Positions 9,180-22,023 of a stretch of DNA of 64,000 bases are shown here, piece by piece. The DNA is taken from positions 62,001 to 126,000 of the forward strand of contig NW_025064883.1 in assembly GCF_019112545.1 (NCBI RefSeq). Direction: 5' to 3'. Within the stretch, counting starts at the first letter, position 1. Every line of letters starts with the position of its first letter. The stretch is from Guyanagaster necrorhizus. Taxonomy: Eukaryota > Basidiomycota > Agaricomycetes > Agaricales > Physalacriaceae. A model generated the notes under the pieces. That model made no database searches, was not told the DNA's origin, and saw nothing but the letters and a program-made list of their open reading frames with translations. The translations under genes and the position numbers were made by a program.

Positions 9180-12100
9180 ATGGAGGTCAGTACTCGCCCC
9201 AAGCATTGCAGTACTTCTGCTCAAGACGATATTCTTTTCAGGTATTTGCTCCAGCAAATTCGTCGACGGCGGCAGCCGTCACTTTCATCACCTTCGTGCA
9301 AGACCTGAAAAAGAAAACCAAAACATGGGGTTCCATGATAGAACTCTGCACCAATGGAGAGAAGACATTAGAACGGTTCAGATATCAGTTTCCTGATGAT
9401 TGGCTTTACAGCGACCAACTTAGAGGAGAGTGGAGCGCATACAACGAGATATTGAAGCGAAAGAATGATTCCATACAGGAGCAGCTAGGTACATCCACCG
9501 TTACTAGATCTACTTCGTCTTCCCTCATATTTCTCTTTAGCTGGATTGCAGCTGAAGATTGTTGCCGAGGACAAGATTGTCGAGAACAAGATCAATGACC
9601 TTCTGGTGGAATGGGAGCAGACGCGGCCCGTGCAGGGTAATATGCGCGCCGATACCGCCATGAATGCCATCGGCGTCTTTGAGAATAAACTAACTCGCGT
9701 TCAGGAGGAGTACGATCTCGTTTGTAAGGCAAAGGAGGCACTGGACCTCGAGCTGACACGACACACGCGACTAGAGCCTGTTTTTGAGGAGTTACGTGAT
9801 CTCAAGGCAGTGTGGACAGCTTTGTCTGGTATCTGGAATCAAATATCTGAACTACGGGATATCGCTTGGGCTACCGTGCAGCCGCGCAAGTTACGGCAGC
9901 GTATAGACGGACTCTTGTCTTCTACAAAGGAGATGCCCACGAGGATGAGGCAGTATGCCGCTTTTGAATACGTCCAGGATGTTTTGAGGGGGTTGTTGAA
10001 ATCCAATGCCATCGTGTCAGAGCTCAAATCAGAGGCGCTGAAGGATAGGCATTGGAAGCAGCTGTTCAAAGTGCTGAGGCTCCCAGCGCAGATTAGCCTG
10101 ACCTTGTACGTTTCCCTCAATTCACATCTGATTCTCACATCTCTCATTCATTATTTAGGATGACACTCGGTCATGTTTACGATTTGGACCTCAAAAAGAA
10201 CGAAACGATCATTAAAGAGGTTATCATTCAGGCTCAAGGAGAGGTTAGCTTGGCTATGATGCTCACAACATTGTCCTCATGAATGACCAGATGGCTCTTG
10301 AAGAATACATCAAGCAAGTCAAGGAGATATGGACCAACTACACCCTTGACCTTGTCAATTACCAGAACAAATGCCGCTTGATCAGGCATGTGAAGTTTTT
10401 CTTTTTTTTGATTCAAGAGTCACATGCTCATTATATTGTACAGAGGATGGGATGACCTTTTTAATAAGTGCAGCGAAAACTTAAGCTCCTTGACTGCAAT
10501 GAAGTTGTCCCCATATTATAAAGGTGAGGAGGTCTTAGGCATCTCCCGGTGGACTAAACGCCAACGTTACCTATAGTCTTTGAAGAGGAGGCCGGTTCTT
10601 GGGAGGAAAAGCTCAATCGAATTCATGTTCTCTTCGGTACGTATCCTTTGACTAGAGAGCTTCTTCGTCTTAATGCTTTATACAGATGTCTGGATTGACG
10701 TTCAGCGCCAATGGGTTTATCTTGAGGGTATATTTTCGGGCAGCGCCGACATCAAGCACCTTCTTCCTGTCGAGAGCGCTCGGTTCCAGAATATCAACTC
10801 CGAGTTTCTCACCGTGATGAAGAAGGTCTACAAGTCCCCTTTCGTCATCGACGTCATGAACATTCAAGGCATCCAGAAAAGTTTGGAACGTTTGGCAGAC
10901 CTACTGAACAAGATTCAGAAGGCTCTTGGAGAGTATCTGGAACGGGAGCGTTCATCATTTCCCCGCTTCTACTTTGTTGGCGATGAAGATTTACTCGAGA
11001 TTATTGGTAACAGCAAAGATATTCTTCGGATCATGAAACATCTGAAGAAAATGTTTGCCGGTATCTCCACCATCAAGCTTGACGAGGAGTTAAGTCAGAT
11101 ACAAGGGATGGCATCTAGGGCGGGAGAGGAGGTCATGTTCACGGAGCCAATTTTATTAGCTGACCATCCCAAGATCAACGATTGGCTGGCAAGAATTGAG
11201 ACGATGATGAGGTTGTCACTTGCCAACCTACTCACGGATGCCGTTATAAAACTGCAAACGTTTTATGGCTCTGGCTCCAAGTTATTTATGGATCCACTGA
11301 TGGCCTGGATGGAGAAGTATCCTGCTCAACTTGTTACACTTGCAGTACAAGTTGTATGGACATCATCTGTTGAAGACGCCTTGGAGTCGGGAGCTACCCC
11401 AGATGCACCATTGGACACTGTACACCAAGCATTGGATCTACTTGCTGACATCGTTTTGCAGGAACTGAGTCCTGTCACTCGGCGAAAATGTGAACATCTC
11501 ATCACAGAGCTAGTGCACCAGCGAGATGTCACGCGTTCGCTTATCCAACAGAATGTGCTCGATCCTAAAGGTTTCACCTGGCTGTATCAGATGCGCTTTT
11601 ACCTCGACAGGACAATCGAGAACCCCTTGGAGAAGCTTTCCATTAAGGCCGCTGATGCTTCTTTCCCTTATGGATGGGAGTACCTTGGTGTTCCTGATCG
11701 ACTTGTTCAAACACCACTTACCGATCGCGTCTACCTCACCCTGACACAGGCGCTATATAACCAACTTGGCGGCGCTCCATTCGGTCCCGCCGGCACAGGT
11801 ATGTTGTTTGTCCTGTTATCTGGAAATCCTAACCGTCAATGCTAGGTAAAACAGAGTCTGTTAAAGCGTTGGGCGTGCAGCTGGGCCGCTTCGTGCTTGT
11901 CTTTTGTTGCGACGAGACTTTCGATTTCCAGGCAATGGGTCGTATTTTTGTTGGACTGTGTCAAGTCGGTGCCTGGGGTTGCTTTGATGAGTTCAATCGT
12001 TTGGAAGAGCGAATTCTTAGTGCAGTCTCGCAGCAAGTTCAAAGTATCCAGCAAGGCTTGGTGTCTTTGGCCAAGAACCCAAACACAGAGATAGAACTAG

Positions 12101-15100
12101 TTGGGAAAAACCTTAAGATCAACAAGAATATCGGTGAGCGGTTTTATATGGGGTGTAGCCACAACTGATATATTGGTTGTAGGGATCTTCATCACGACCA
12201 ATCCCAACTATGCTGGCCGTTCTCAGCTTCCTCCTAATCTGACCAAACTCTTTCGACCGTAGGTTCATTTTCTGATCTACCGGCGTAGTGCTCTGATGTT
12301 TCTTTCTAGAATGGCAATGACCCGGCCTGATCGAGAGTTGATCGCTCAAGTCATGTTGTTTTCTCAAGGTTTCCGTACCGCGGAATCGTTAGCGTCTAAA
12401 ATTGTGCCATTCTTCAATCTTTGTGACGAGCAGCTGTCTCCGCAACCTCACTATGACTTCGGATTGCGTGCGCTTAAAGCGGTCCTCGCTAGTGCGGGTA
12501 TCCTCAAACGAGAACGTCTGCAATCAGTCCGAGCGTCTGAGGACGATTCTGAGGCGGTCTGCCTCTCGGATGCTATCTCGGAGCAGATCATCTTAATTCA
12601 GAGTGTCACAGAGACTATAGTGCCTAAGCTGGTTGCTGAGGATGTTCCCCTTCTTACCAAGTAAGCTCGTCGTTTATGACTACAGTTTTGGCTGAACATC
12701 TAATCATTCTCTAGCCTTTTGGCTGATGTGTTCCCGGGTGTTGATTACATGCCTGTTGATCTGGACGCATTACGGGAACAGATCATAAAAGTTTGTTCTG
12801 AACGGCGACTGGTTGATGGTGATCTATGGATTTCTAAAATTTTGCAACTCTATCAAATTCAAAAGATTCAACATGGACTGATGATGGTCGGGCCATCTGG
12901 CAGTGGGAAAACCAATGCTTGGCAAGTCTTACTCGCAGCTTTGGAGAGACTCGATGGCATCGAAGGAGTTTCTTATGTCATTGATCCTAAAGCCATGCAT
13001 AAGGATACTCTGTACGGTACCTTAGATGCGACTACTCGAGAGTGGAATGATGGCCTCTTTACCCACATCCTTCGCAAGATTGTGGACGATGTGCGTGGGG
13101 AGAGTGGCAAGAGACATTGGATTATCTTTGATGGTGATGTTGATCCTGAATGGGTGGAGAATCTGAACAGGTTGGTTTCATGATCCACCCTTGGCTCAAG
13201 CTAACGTATTTCCGTAGTGTGCTCGACGATAACAAACTGCTTACGTTGCCGAACGGAGAGCGGCTCAATCTACCCCCGAACGTGAGAATCATGTTCGAAG
13301 TGGAGCACCTCAAATATGCGACACTCGCTACAGTCAGCCGTTGCGGTATGATTTGGTTCTCAGGGGATGTCGTAGAACCTTCTATGGTCTATCGTCATTA
13401 TCTTACCACGCTGTCGTCTGTTGCTCTTGACGCCGATGACGATGAGGCTGGCGATTTACTTGCACGACGCAGTGAGATTCCAGTATCTGACAATGCCGCT
13501 ACTGCGAATTTGGTTACACAAAAGCAGGTTGCCTCTATTTTGGAGCGCTATTTCGCCGAAGGGGATCTCGTCAGTTCAGCACTCAAATTCGCCGAATCTA
13601 TCGAGCATATCATGGACTATACGGTCACTCGTGCTCTCAACACTCTTTTTTCTCTTCTCAACAAGACTGTCCGAAACATCATCGAGTACAACTTCCAGCA
13701 TTCTGACTTCCCCTTGTCTTTGGAACGTATAGAGCAGTACGTTACAAAGCGCTTACTCGTCAGCATCATCTGGGCCTTCTCTGGGGATGCGAAGTTAGAT
13801 CTACGCGCTGAAATGGGCGATTACCTCAGAAACCAGACCGGCATCGATCTACCTCCTCTTGGACCTGGTAGTTCTCTCATAGACTTCGACGTCCAGGTGG
13901 CTAATGGTGAATGGGTTGCTTGGCAGTCTCGAGTCCCCGTTATAGAAATCGAGGCCCATGCCGTAACCGCCTCCGATCAGGTCGTCCCCACTATGGACAC
14001 CGTGCGCCATGAAGAAGTGTTATATTCTTGGCTCTCAGAGCATAAACCTCTAATGCTTTGCGGACCTCCTGGATCCGGAAAAACCATGACCCTTTTCAGC
14101 GCCTTGAGGAAACTTCCCGACATGGAAGTTGTAGGCCTGAACTTCTCCAGTGCAACGACCCCAGAGCTCATCCTCAAAACGTTCGAGCAGTATTGTGAGT
14201 ATCGCAAAACCCCCAATGGGGTCATTTTGGCACCTATGCAGATTGGTCGATGGCTGGTTGTATTCTGCGACGAAATTAATCTACCAGCAGCCGACAAGTA
14301 CGGCACTCAACGTGTCATCTCTTTCATCCGTCAGCTGGTTGAAAGTGGGGGATATTGGCGTGCCAGTGATATGTGTTGGGTGAAACTCGAACGTATCCAG
14401 TTTGTAGGAGCCTGCAATCCTCCCACCGATCCCGGACGTGTTCCCCTCAGTCACCGATTCTTACGTCATGCACCATTAGTTATGGTGGATTATCCTGGTG
14501 AAGTGTCCTTGAAACAAATCTATGGCACTTATAACCGCGCTGCTCTGAAAGTTGTTCCCAACTTGCGCGCCTATGCAGATCCTCTTACCGATGCCATGGT
14601 TGCTTTCTATTTGGCATCTCAAAAACGATTTACCACCGATATTCAAGCACACTATGTGTACAGTCCACGGGAGCTGACACGATGGGTACGAGGCATGTAC
14701 GAGGCAATCCGACCGTTGGAAATATTGTCAGTCGAAGGGTTAGTGCGCGTATGGGCCCATGAAGCGTTACGGCTGTTTCAAGATCGTCTAGTCACTGAAG
14801 AGGAGCGGCAATGGACAGATGAAAATATTGATGCAGCTGCTATGGAGCACTTCCCTACCATCAATCGCGAAGAAGCTCTGAGCCGACCAATCCTCTTTTC
14901 GAATTGGACCTCCAAGGATTATATTCCCGTTGATCGAGATACACTCCGTGAATATACTAAAGCCCGCCTTAGAGTTTTCTATGAAGAAGAGCTCGATGTT
15001 CCTCTTGTCTTGTTCAACGACGTGTTGGATCACGTTCTCCGTATCGACCGAGTCTTCCGTCAAATTCAAGGACATCTTCTGCTCATCGGAGTTAGCGGAA

Positions 15101-18100
15101 GTGGAAAGGTATTTCTCTACTGTTTCTGCTCATTAAACAGTAACTTAATCTTCACTAGACCACATTATCGCGTTTTGTCGCTTGGATGAATGGACTGAGC
15201 ATCTTTCAAATCAAGGTGTCTAACAAGTATACGGGCGATGACTTCGACGAAGATCTTCGAGTCGTCCTCCGCCGGGCTGGATGCAAAGGTGAAAAAATCT
15301 GTTTTATCATGGACGAGTCCAACGTCTTGGACTCCGGGTTTTTGGAAAGGATGAACACACTTCTAGCCAATGCCGAAGTACCAGGTCTCTTCGAAGGTGA
15401 CGAGCATGCTGCTTTGATGACTGCTTGCAAAGAAGGTTCCCAGCGCGATGGCTTAATGCTGGATTCCCATGAAGAATTGTATCGTTGGTTTACTCAGCAA
15501 GTTGCACGAAATCTTCACGTCGTGTTTACCATGAATCCTCCCGAGAACGGTCTGGCGTCTAGAGCTGCCACATCTCCCGCCCTATTCAATCGTTGCGTCC
15601 TGGACTGGTTCGGAGATTGGTCAGATCAGGCCTTCTATCAAGTGGGTATGGAGTTCACCCATAACCTGGACCTCGATCTTTCAACATACGTACCTCCGGC
15701 TCATTTCCCGATCGCCTACCGCGGTCTCTCTATGCCTCCAATCCACCGCACCGCAGTTGTGAATGCTTTGGTCCATGTCCACTCTTCCCTACACCAGATC
15801 AATCAACGTTTGTCCCGCCGTCAAGGTCGATACAATTATGTCACACCTCGTCATTACCTCGATTTGTATGTCGTAGTTTGTTTTGCTCTCCTCTCAGTCT
15901 GACACGTGTTCTCAATTAGCATCAACCACTATGTCCGTTTGTATACCGAAAAGCGTGACGAGCTGGAGGAACAGCAGCGCCACCTTCACGTGGGTCTTGA
16001 CAAGCTCAGAGATACTGTAACCCAGGTCGAGGAGCTGCGCAAAAGTCTTGCCATTAAGCGGTCGCAACTCGAGGCTAAGGATGCGGAAGCTAATGAAAAG
16101 CTTAAGCGTATGGTATCTGACCAGCAGGAAGCCGAGCAGAAGAAGGCCGCTTCCATTGAAATTCAAGCAGCTTTGGTCGAGCAGGATAAGCACATCGAGC
16201 AGCGCCGTGCCATCGCAACGGCAGATCTAGCTAATGCAGAACCTGCGGTGCTTGATGCACAAGCCGCTGTCAGTAATATCAAGCGACAGCATCTGCAGGA
16301 AGTTCGAACCATGGCTAATCCACCGGAAGCCGTTAAATTGGCGATGGAGTCCGTTTGCACAATTCTTGGTCACAGAATTGACAGCTGGCGCACCGTGCAA
16401 GGAATTATCCGTCGGGACGACTTCATCCAGCGCATTGTCAACTTTGACACTACTACCCAGATGACCAAGCATCTTCGAGACATCATGAAGAGAGACTTCC
16501 TGAGTCGGCCTTCGTACAACTTCGAAACCGTGCAACGCGCCAGCAAAGCATGTGGCCCTCTAGTCAAGTGGGCTTTGGCCCAGGTTCATTTTTCTGAAAT
16601 TCTTGATCGCGTCGAGCCACTCCGCAACGAGGTACAGTCGTTGGAGAAACAAGCAGAGACAACAAAAAAGCAGGCCGGTGCAATCATTCAAATGATTTCA
16701 GAGCTCGAGGCGAAGATTGCACGATACAAAGAGGAGTATGCGTTGCTGATCAGCGAGACACAGGCCATAAAGTCAGAGATGGAGCGGGTGCAAAGCAAGG
16801 TCGATCGCAGTATGAAGTTGTTGGAGAGTCTGTCATCGGAACGTGGTCGATGGGAAAGTGGCAGCCGTGCATTCGATGCCGAAATGTCCACTATTGTTGG
16901 CGATGTTCTTCTGTCGGCCGGATTTTTGGCTTATGGAGGATTTTTCGACCAACACTACCGTGAAGTCATGTGGCAAGAGTGGTCTAACCACCTTTCCGAT
17001 GCTAACGTTAAGTTCAAACCAGAGCTGTCGCTCACAGAGTATCTCTCCACTGCAGATGACAGGTTGAGCTGGCAATCGAGGTCACTGCCTGCGGACAATC
17101 TCACTACGGAGAATGCTGTCATGTTGAAACGCTTCAACCGTTATCCTTTGATCATAGATCCTACGGGACAAGCAACGACTTTCCTTCTGAACGAGTACAA
17201 GGAACGGAAGATCACCGTGACAAGTTTCTTGGACGAGGCATTCCTCAAGGTCCTGGAGAGCGCCCTTCGATTTGGAAACCCGCTTCTTATACAGGATGTG
17301 GAACACCTCGATCCCATCCTGAACGCTGTTCTCAACAAGGAAATTAGGCGTACCGGAGGCCGAGTGCTCATTCGTCTAGGAAGTCAGGACATCGATTTCT
17401 CGCCTTCATTCACCATGTTTCTTTCTACGCGAGATCCCTCTGTCGAATTTTCTCCCGATATCTGTAGCCGTGTCACATTTGTCAACTTCACCATGACTCG
17501 TAGCAGTCTTCAAAGTCAATCCTTGGATCAAGTTCTCAAAGTGGAACGTCCCGACACGGAACGAAAGCGCACGGACTTGATGAAGATTCAAGGCGAATTC
17601 CGTCTTCGACTTCGAACATTGGAGAAATTGCTTCTGCAAGCGCTGAACGAATCATCAGGAAACATTCTTGATGATGACAAGGTCATTGACACTTTGGAGA
17701 CTTTAAAACGAGAAGCCGCCGATATTACCTCCAAGGTTGAAGAGACCGATGTTGTCATGAAGGAGGTAGAGGAAGTCACTGCCGAGTATCTGCCCTTGGC
17801 GCAAGCTTGCAGTGCAGTTTTCTTTGTGTTGGAGCAGCTGAATCTTGTCAACCACTTCTATCAATTCTCGCTGCGCTTCTTCCTTGATATCTTTGATTAC
17901 ATCCTTCACCACAACCCAAATCTGAAGAGTGTGACGGATCATAGCCAGCGTCGAGATATTCTTCTGAACGATCTTTTCCTAGTGGTATACAAGAGGACCT
18001 CTCGGGCCCTTCTCTATCGTGACCACGTCATGCTTGCTGTCCTTTTGGCTCAAGTCAAGCTACGAGGTGTAGAAGAAATCACAGACGAAATGGAGTTCTT

Positions 18101-20530
18101 GTTGGAAAGTGCGGACAACGTTGTCCCTTCAGTCAACAGCATAGCAGGCATCACTCCTCCAAGTGCCATCCTTTCTGCCGACCAAGCCTTGCGTTTGGAA
18201 ACTTATGCTAAACAGTCTATCTTCAAGCCGGTCCAGAACCATATTATCGAGCACGAAAGCAATTGGTTGCCATTCTTGCAGTCTCACCATCCAGAGCAGT
18301 CCGTTCCTACTCCTTGGGAACCCAGCACGCGTAGGTTTAATCCCTGTTAATCTAAGCATCCAGTACTGATTTTGGCTTTAGCGGCTGTGGAAGCCATTCG
18401 ATCCATGCTGATCATCAAATGTCTACGACCTGACCGTCTCTTGCAAGCAACTGCCCAATTTGTCCGTCTTGTATTCAACACCGAGTTATCATCTGTATCT
18501 GATTATGACCTTGGAACCATGGTTAATGACGAAGTTCCAGCTGCGACGCCGCTGGCATTGATTTCTGTCCCCGGATATGATGCCAGTTACCGAGTGGAGA
18601 ACTTAATAAAGAATACGGGCGCTCGCTCTTCTTCTGTCGCAATGGGCTCCCAAGAAGGTTTCGGCCTGGCAGATCAAGCAATTGCGGCGGCAGCCCGACA
18701 AGGTTCATGGGTTCTCCTAAAGAACGTCCATCTTGCTCCATCGTGGCTGGGACAGTTGGAGAAGAAGTTGCAAACGCTGAATCCGAACCGCAACTTCCGC
18801 CTTTTCCTCACAATGGAAGCCAGTCCATCTATTCCAGTCAATCTTCTGCGTCAATCCCGTTTAATTATAAACGAGCCACCCCCGGGTATCAAAGCCAATC
18901 TCCTTGACTCTCTTCGCAGCATATCGTCCTCTCGTTTGTCTCACGGGCCTGCTGAAAAAATTCGTCTCTATTTCCTGTTGGCCTGGTTCCATGCCATTGT
19001 CCAAGAGCGTCTTCGCTACGTTCCTCTTGGTTGGAGTAAATCCTACGACTTCAACGACTCCGATATGTCGTCGGCGTTCACTACGATGGACACTTGGTTA
19101 TCCGGTGTCTCCAAGGGCCGTACAAACATCGATCCCGTTACAATACCCTGGGATGCTTTGCGCACACTGGTCAAACAGTCTGTGTATGGCGGCCGAGTTG
19201 ATAGCGACTTCGACCAGAGAATTCTGGATTCATTCGTTGACGGATTATTTACCCCAGCGGCGTATAATGTCAACTTTGATTTGGTTCCAAGCGTAGGCGG
19301 CGGACAAGTTCTAGGTGTTCCTGATGGCACTAAGATGGAGCACTTCTTGTTGTGGGCGCAGGGCTTGCCTGACCGTGAACCTCCCTCTTGGCTTAGCCTT
19401 CCTCCAAGCGCAGAACGTGTGATTGCTATTGCCCAAGGTACGATGACTATTCTCCGGACGATATTCAAACGTTGATGCCCATTTACATAGGAAACGAGTT
19501 GCTTGGCAAGCTGAGGAAGATGCGAATGCTAGCAGACGATGATGATGATGTTACCCTCGCTGCCTCAACCAAATCTCAAACGTCCCAGCAACCAGCCTGG
19601 ATGCGGTCTCTTCTTGACCGCTGCCAAGAATGGCTTTCTCAAGTGCCTTTTGTGAGTATGCTTCTGGTTTCTATTCGCCCGTATACTAATCTTCTCTCAG
19701 AAATTCAATATTCTTCCTCAGCAAGGGAATGACAGCCAGGACCCATTGTATCGTCTCTTCGCTAGAGAGGGCGATATTGGTCGCCGCCTACTCATACAAG
19801 TTCGCAGGGATCTTACAGATGTGGTCAAAGTTTGTCAAGGAGAGTTGAAGCAAACCAACCACTTACGAAGCCTTATGAGTTCTTTGACCAAAGGTATGGA
19901 GTTGTATTTAATCGGGGACTGAACTTTTGTTGATGCCGAACATAGGCATCATTCCCAATCACTGGCGGCAGTACAAAGTGCCCAAGGCAATGGTTGCCTC
20001 TGGATGGATTGCCAATTTTTCTCGACGACTGAATCAACTCGATAGTATCGTCGAGCTGCAGAACTTGAACGATGTCGAAGTTTGGCTTGGCGGACTCTTC
20101 TTCCCCGAGGCATATGTTACGGCGACTCGGCAAGCTGTTGCACACCGGAAAAGATGGAGTCTAGAAACCCTTACCTTGAGGCTCGATATTGAGAAAGTGA
20201 ATGACCCCGAAGCCTTCATTGTTGACGGTACGGTCTCTACTCCTATGAGAAGAAGTAGTGTTGACACTGTTGACCACAGGGCTTGCATTGGAAGGTGCGT
20301 CGTGGGCGACCGACAAATTGGTACTCAATGATGGCGAGATTGTTCGGCTGAATGCGTCGCAAATTCGGTGGGTGCAGTCAGACGACTCAAGTAGACAGAA
20401 CTTGGTCAATCTACCGGTATACCTAAATGGTGACCGTAGCGACGTAATGTTTACCGTCGACCTTCCATTCGATCCCAGCGCAGGCCCTCTCGTTTCCATG
20501 AGGGCAGTATGCCTCACGGCCAACGCTTAG
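9180..20530 (+). CDS. dhc2: Cytoplasmic dynein heavy chain, motor-only polypeptide (Dhc2)
   Basis: Minus-end microtubule motor for nuclear migration and endosome transport. About 20 exons encode roughly 3,400 residues: only the end of the tail, the linker, six AAA modules, the stalk and the C-terminal domain. AAA1 has GPAGTGKTE (interrupted by an intron near 11801-11845) and CFDEFNR; AAA2 GPSGSGKT (about 12890); AAA3 GPPGSGKT and FCDEINLP (about 14063-14280); AAA4 GVSGSGKT (split by an intron near 15109-15159) and FIMDESN. Coiled coils near 15940-16300 and 16600-16850 flank the microtubule-binding region beginning MANPPEAVK. The end is VCLTANA. The first ~1,000 tail residues are absent, with SME1 immediately upstream. 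Agaricomycetes are known to encode the tail separately (dhc1). The start is my choice: ATGGAG (9180-9185), an intron, then VFAPANSS at 9242; a start at 9206 is possible. One intron (10386) begins GC. Confidence 0.93.
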
Positions 20531-20747
20531 TCGTTGCTGTACAGCATGTGACTGCTTTGCTTCTGTCATGACATACTGATACCCGGAGGAAGGATAGACA
20601 TCAATCATTGCGTACGATACATAATACTCGATACCCCCACATCCCCACATAATAATGGCAGACGTCTCTGCTACCCATCTAGTATTGTATTTCACGGATT
20701 TTCACGACCTCTCGTTACAATGGATTAGAGAAAATTAGACGAACGAA

Positions 20748-21912
20748 TTATTCAACTGAGCTTCCGCCGACGACTGTCAATACTTTCCAGTCGATCTCTA
20801 CGCCAGTCTTTTTAAAGATTGCTCGTGCATCTTCTGCAATAGCTTCGAAACCGTGTGTCGCAAGAGCTAAGATTGTTGGACCTGCTCCAGACAAGCATAT
20901 GCCTAGCAGGCCAGGATGGCTTGAAGGGGTGATCATTGAGGTGACTTGAGGCAGGCCGGGTATCTGCAATGAAGCATGAATATGTAACAGGCCATGCTTC
21001 AAGATGTGTAGGAACTCGCCAAAGTTTTTCGATATGGTTGATGGACTCTATCCTTCATGGCTTCGTAGATGAGCTCGGGATCCGGCGGGGATTGGGCCAG
21101 TGCTGTGGTCAAAACCGCCAGGCGCTGCATATTGAAGACCTAATAAATACGTTGAGCAAAACGCGTCCCACACTGTGCTGCAAGGAGAAACACACAAGAT
21201 CTTTGCGAGAATAAGAAGTGGGGAGAACTTCTCTGGCCTTGGCGGTGCTAAGCTCGAATCTAGGTACAATAGCTACGGCCTTGATGCTATCTGACCATCC
21301 AAATCGTACAAAGTGGCCTATGCCACTGGGTGGTGCAGGTGGGTTCAGACCCCAATCTTCAGAAGCATCAGGTGGGTATTCCGGCAGGACTTCGCTCAAT
21401 GGTACACTGGCCGCCTCTGTCGCGGCCACATCTAACTCCCTTAGATAGGACCCGACAAATCCTCCCACCAGGGCAGCTGTGACATTGTCTGGATGCCGCT
21501 CGACCATCAAGGCAAAGTCTAGCAATCGTTCCGTTGGAAGCTTGAGACTCCCAAGTTGGTTCCCAAGTAGCACACCAGCGATCACTGCTGCACCGGAGGA
21601 TCCAAGGCCCCGTCCAAAAGGGACTTCATTGTCTGCATGGATTTGGATACCTGAGGGGAAGGAGCGAATGTTATGGCATCGCAAGACGTATAACGCGACT
21701 CGGGTGGTGAGATTTTTGTAAGCGTCCAGGGGGACTTCATCGGCGCCTTCGCCGGAATATGTGATGAGTGGGGGCACGTAGGGGGATGGGGGTACTTGGG
21801 GGACAGAGACGGTAAGAGTAAGGTAGAGAGATAGGGACAGACCAACGACATCGAAGCCTGGACCGATATTTGCAGAAGTCGCAGGTACTCTAATTCTAAA
21901 TGACAATGTCAT
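20748..21912 (-). CDS. THR1: Homoserine kinase
   Basis: Phosphorylates homoserine in threonine biosynthesis. Three exons (21912-21196, 21139-21020, 20963-20748) give 350 residues; yeast Thr1 has 357. The N-terminus shows VPATSANIGPGFD. The GHMP-kinase ATP loop is VPFGRGLGSSGAAV, and ERHPDN follows. VFNMQRLAVLTTAL, DRVHQPYR and the C-terminal LSGAGPTILAL complete the fold. Intron 2 (20964-21019) starts GCGAGT: phase and the conserved join of YRKTL to IPGLPQV demand a GC donor. The gene is divergent from RRP5. Confidence 0.93.
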
Positions 21913-22023
21913 TTCGAAAACAACATATTCATGAACAACTTTTTTTTTTCCCCAGAAATAAGATTAGATAACCACGTGTTTTCCTTTTTGATCCAAAAAA
22001 AAAACTGCCTTGCTCTGAACGCC
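21913..22023. promoter_or_regulatory. Bidirectional promoter, THR1 / RRP5
   Basis: 111 bp between start codons, with two homopolymer runs (T9 followed by CCCC near 21942-21955, and A10 near 21995-22004). Such poly(dA:dT) tracts often keep fungal promoters nucleosome-free; that role is inferred. Confidence 0.45.
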
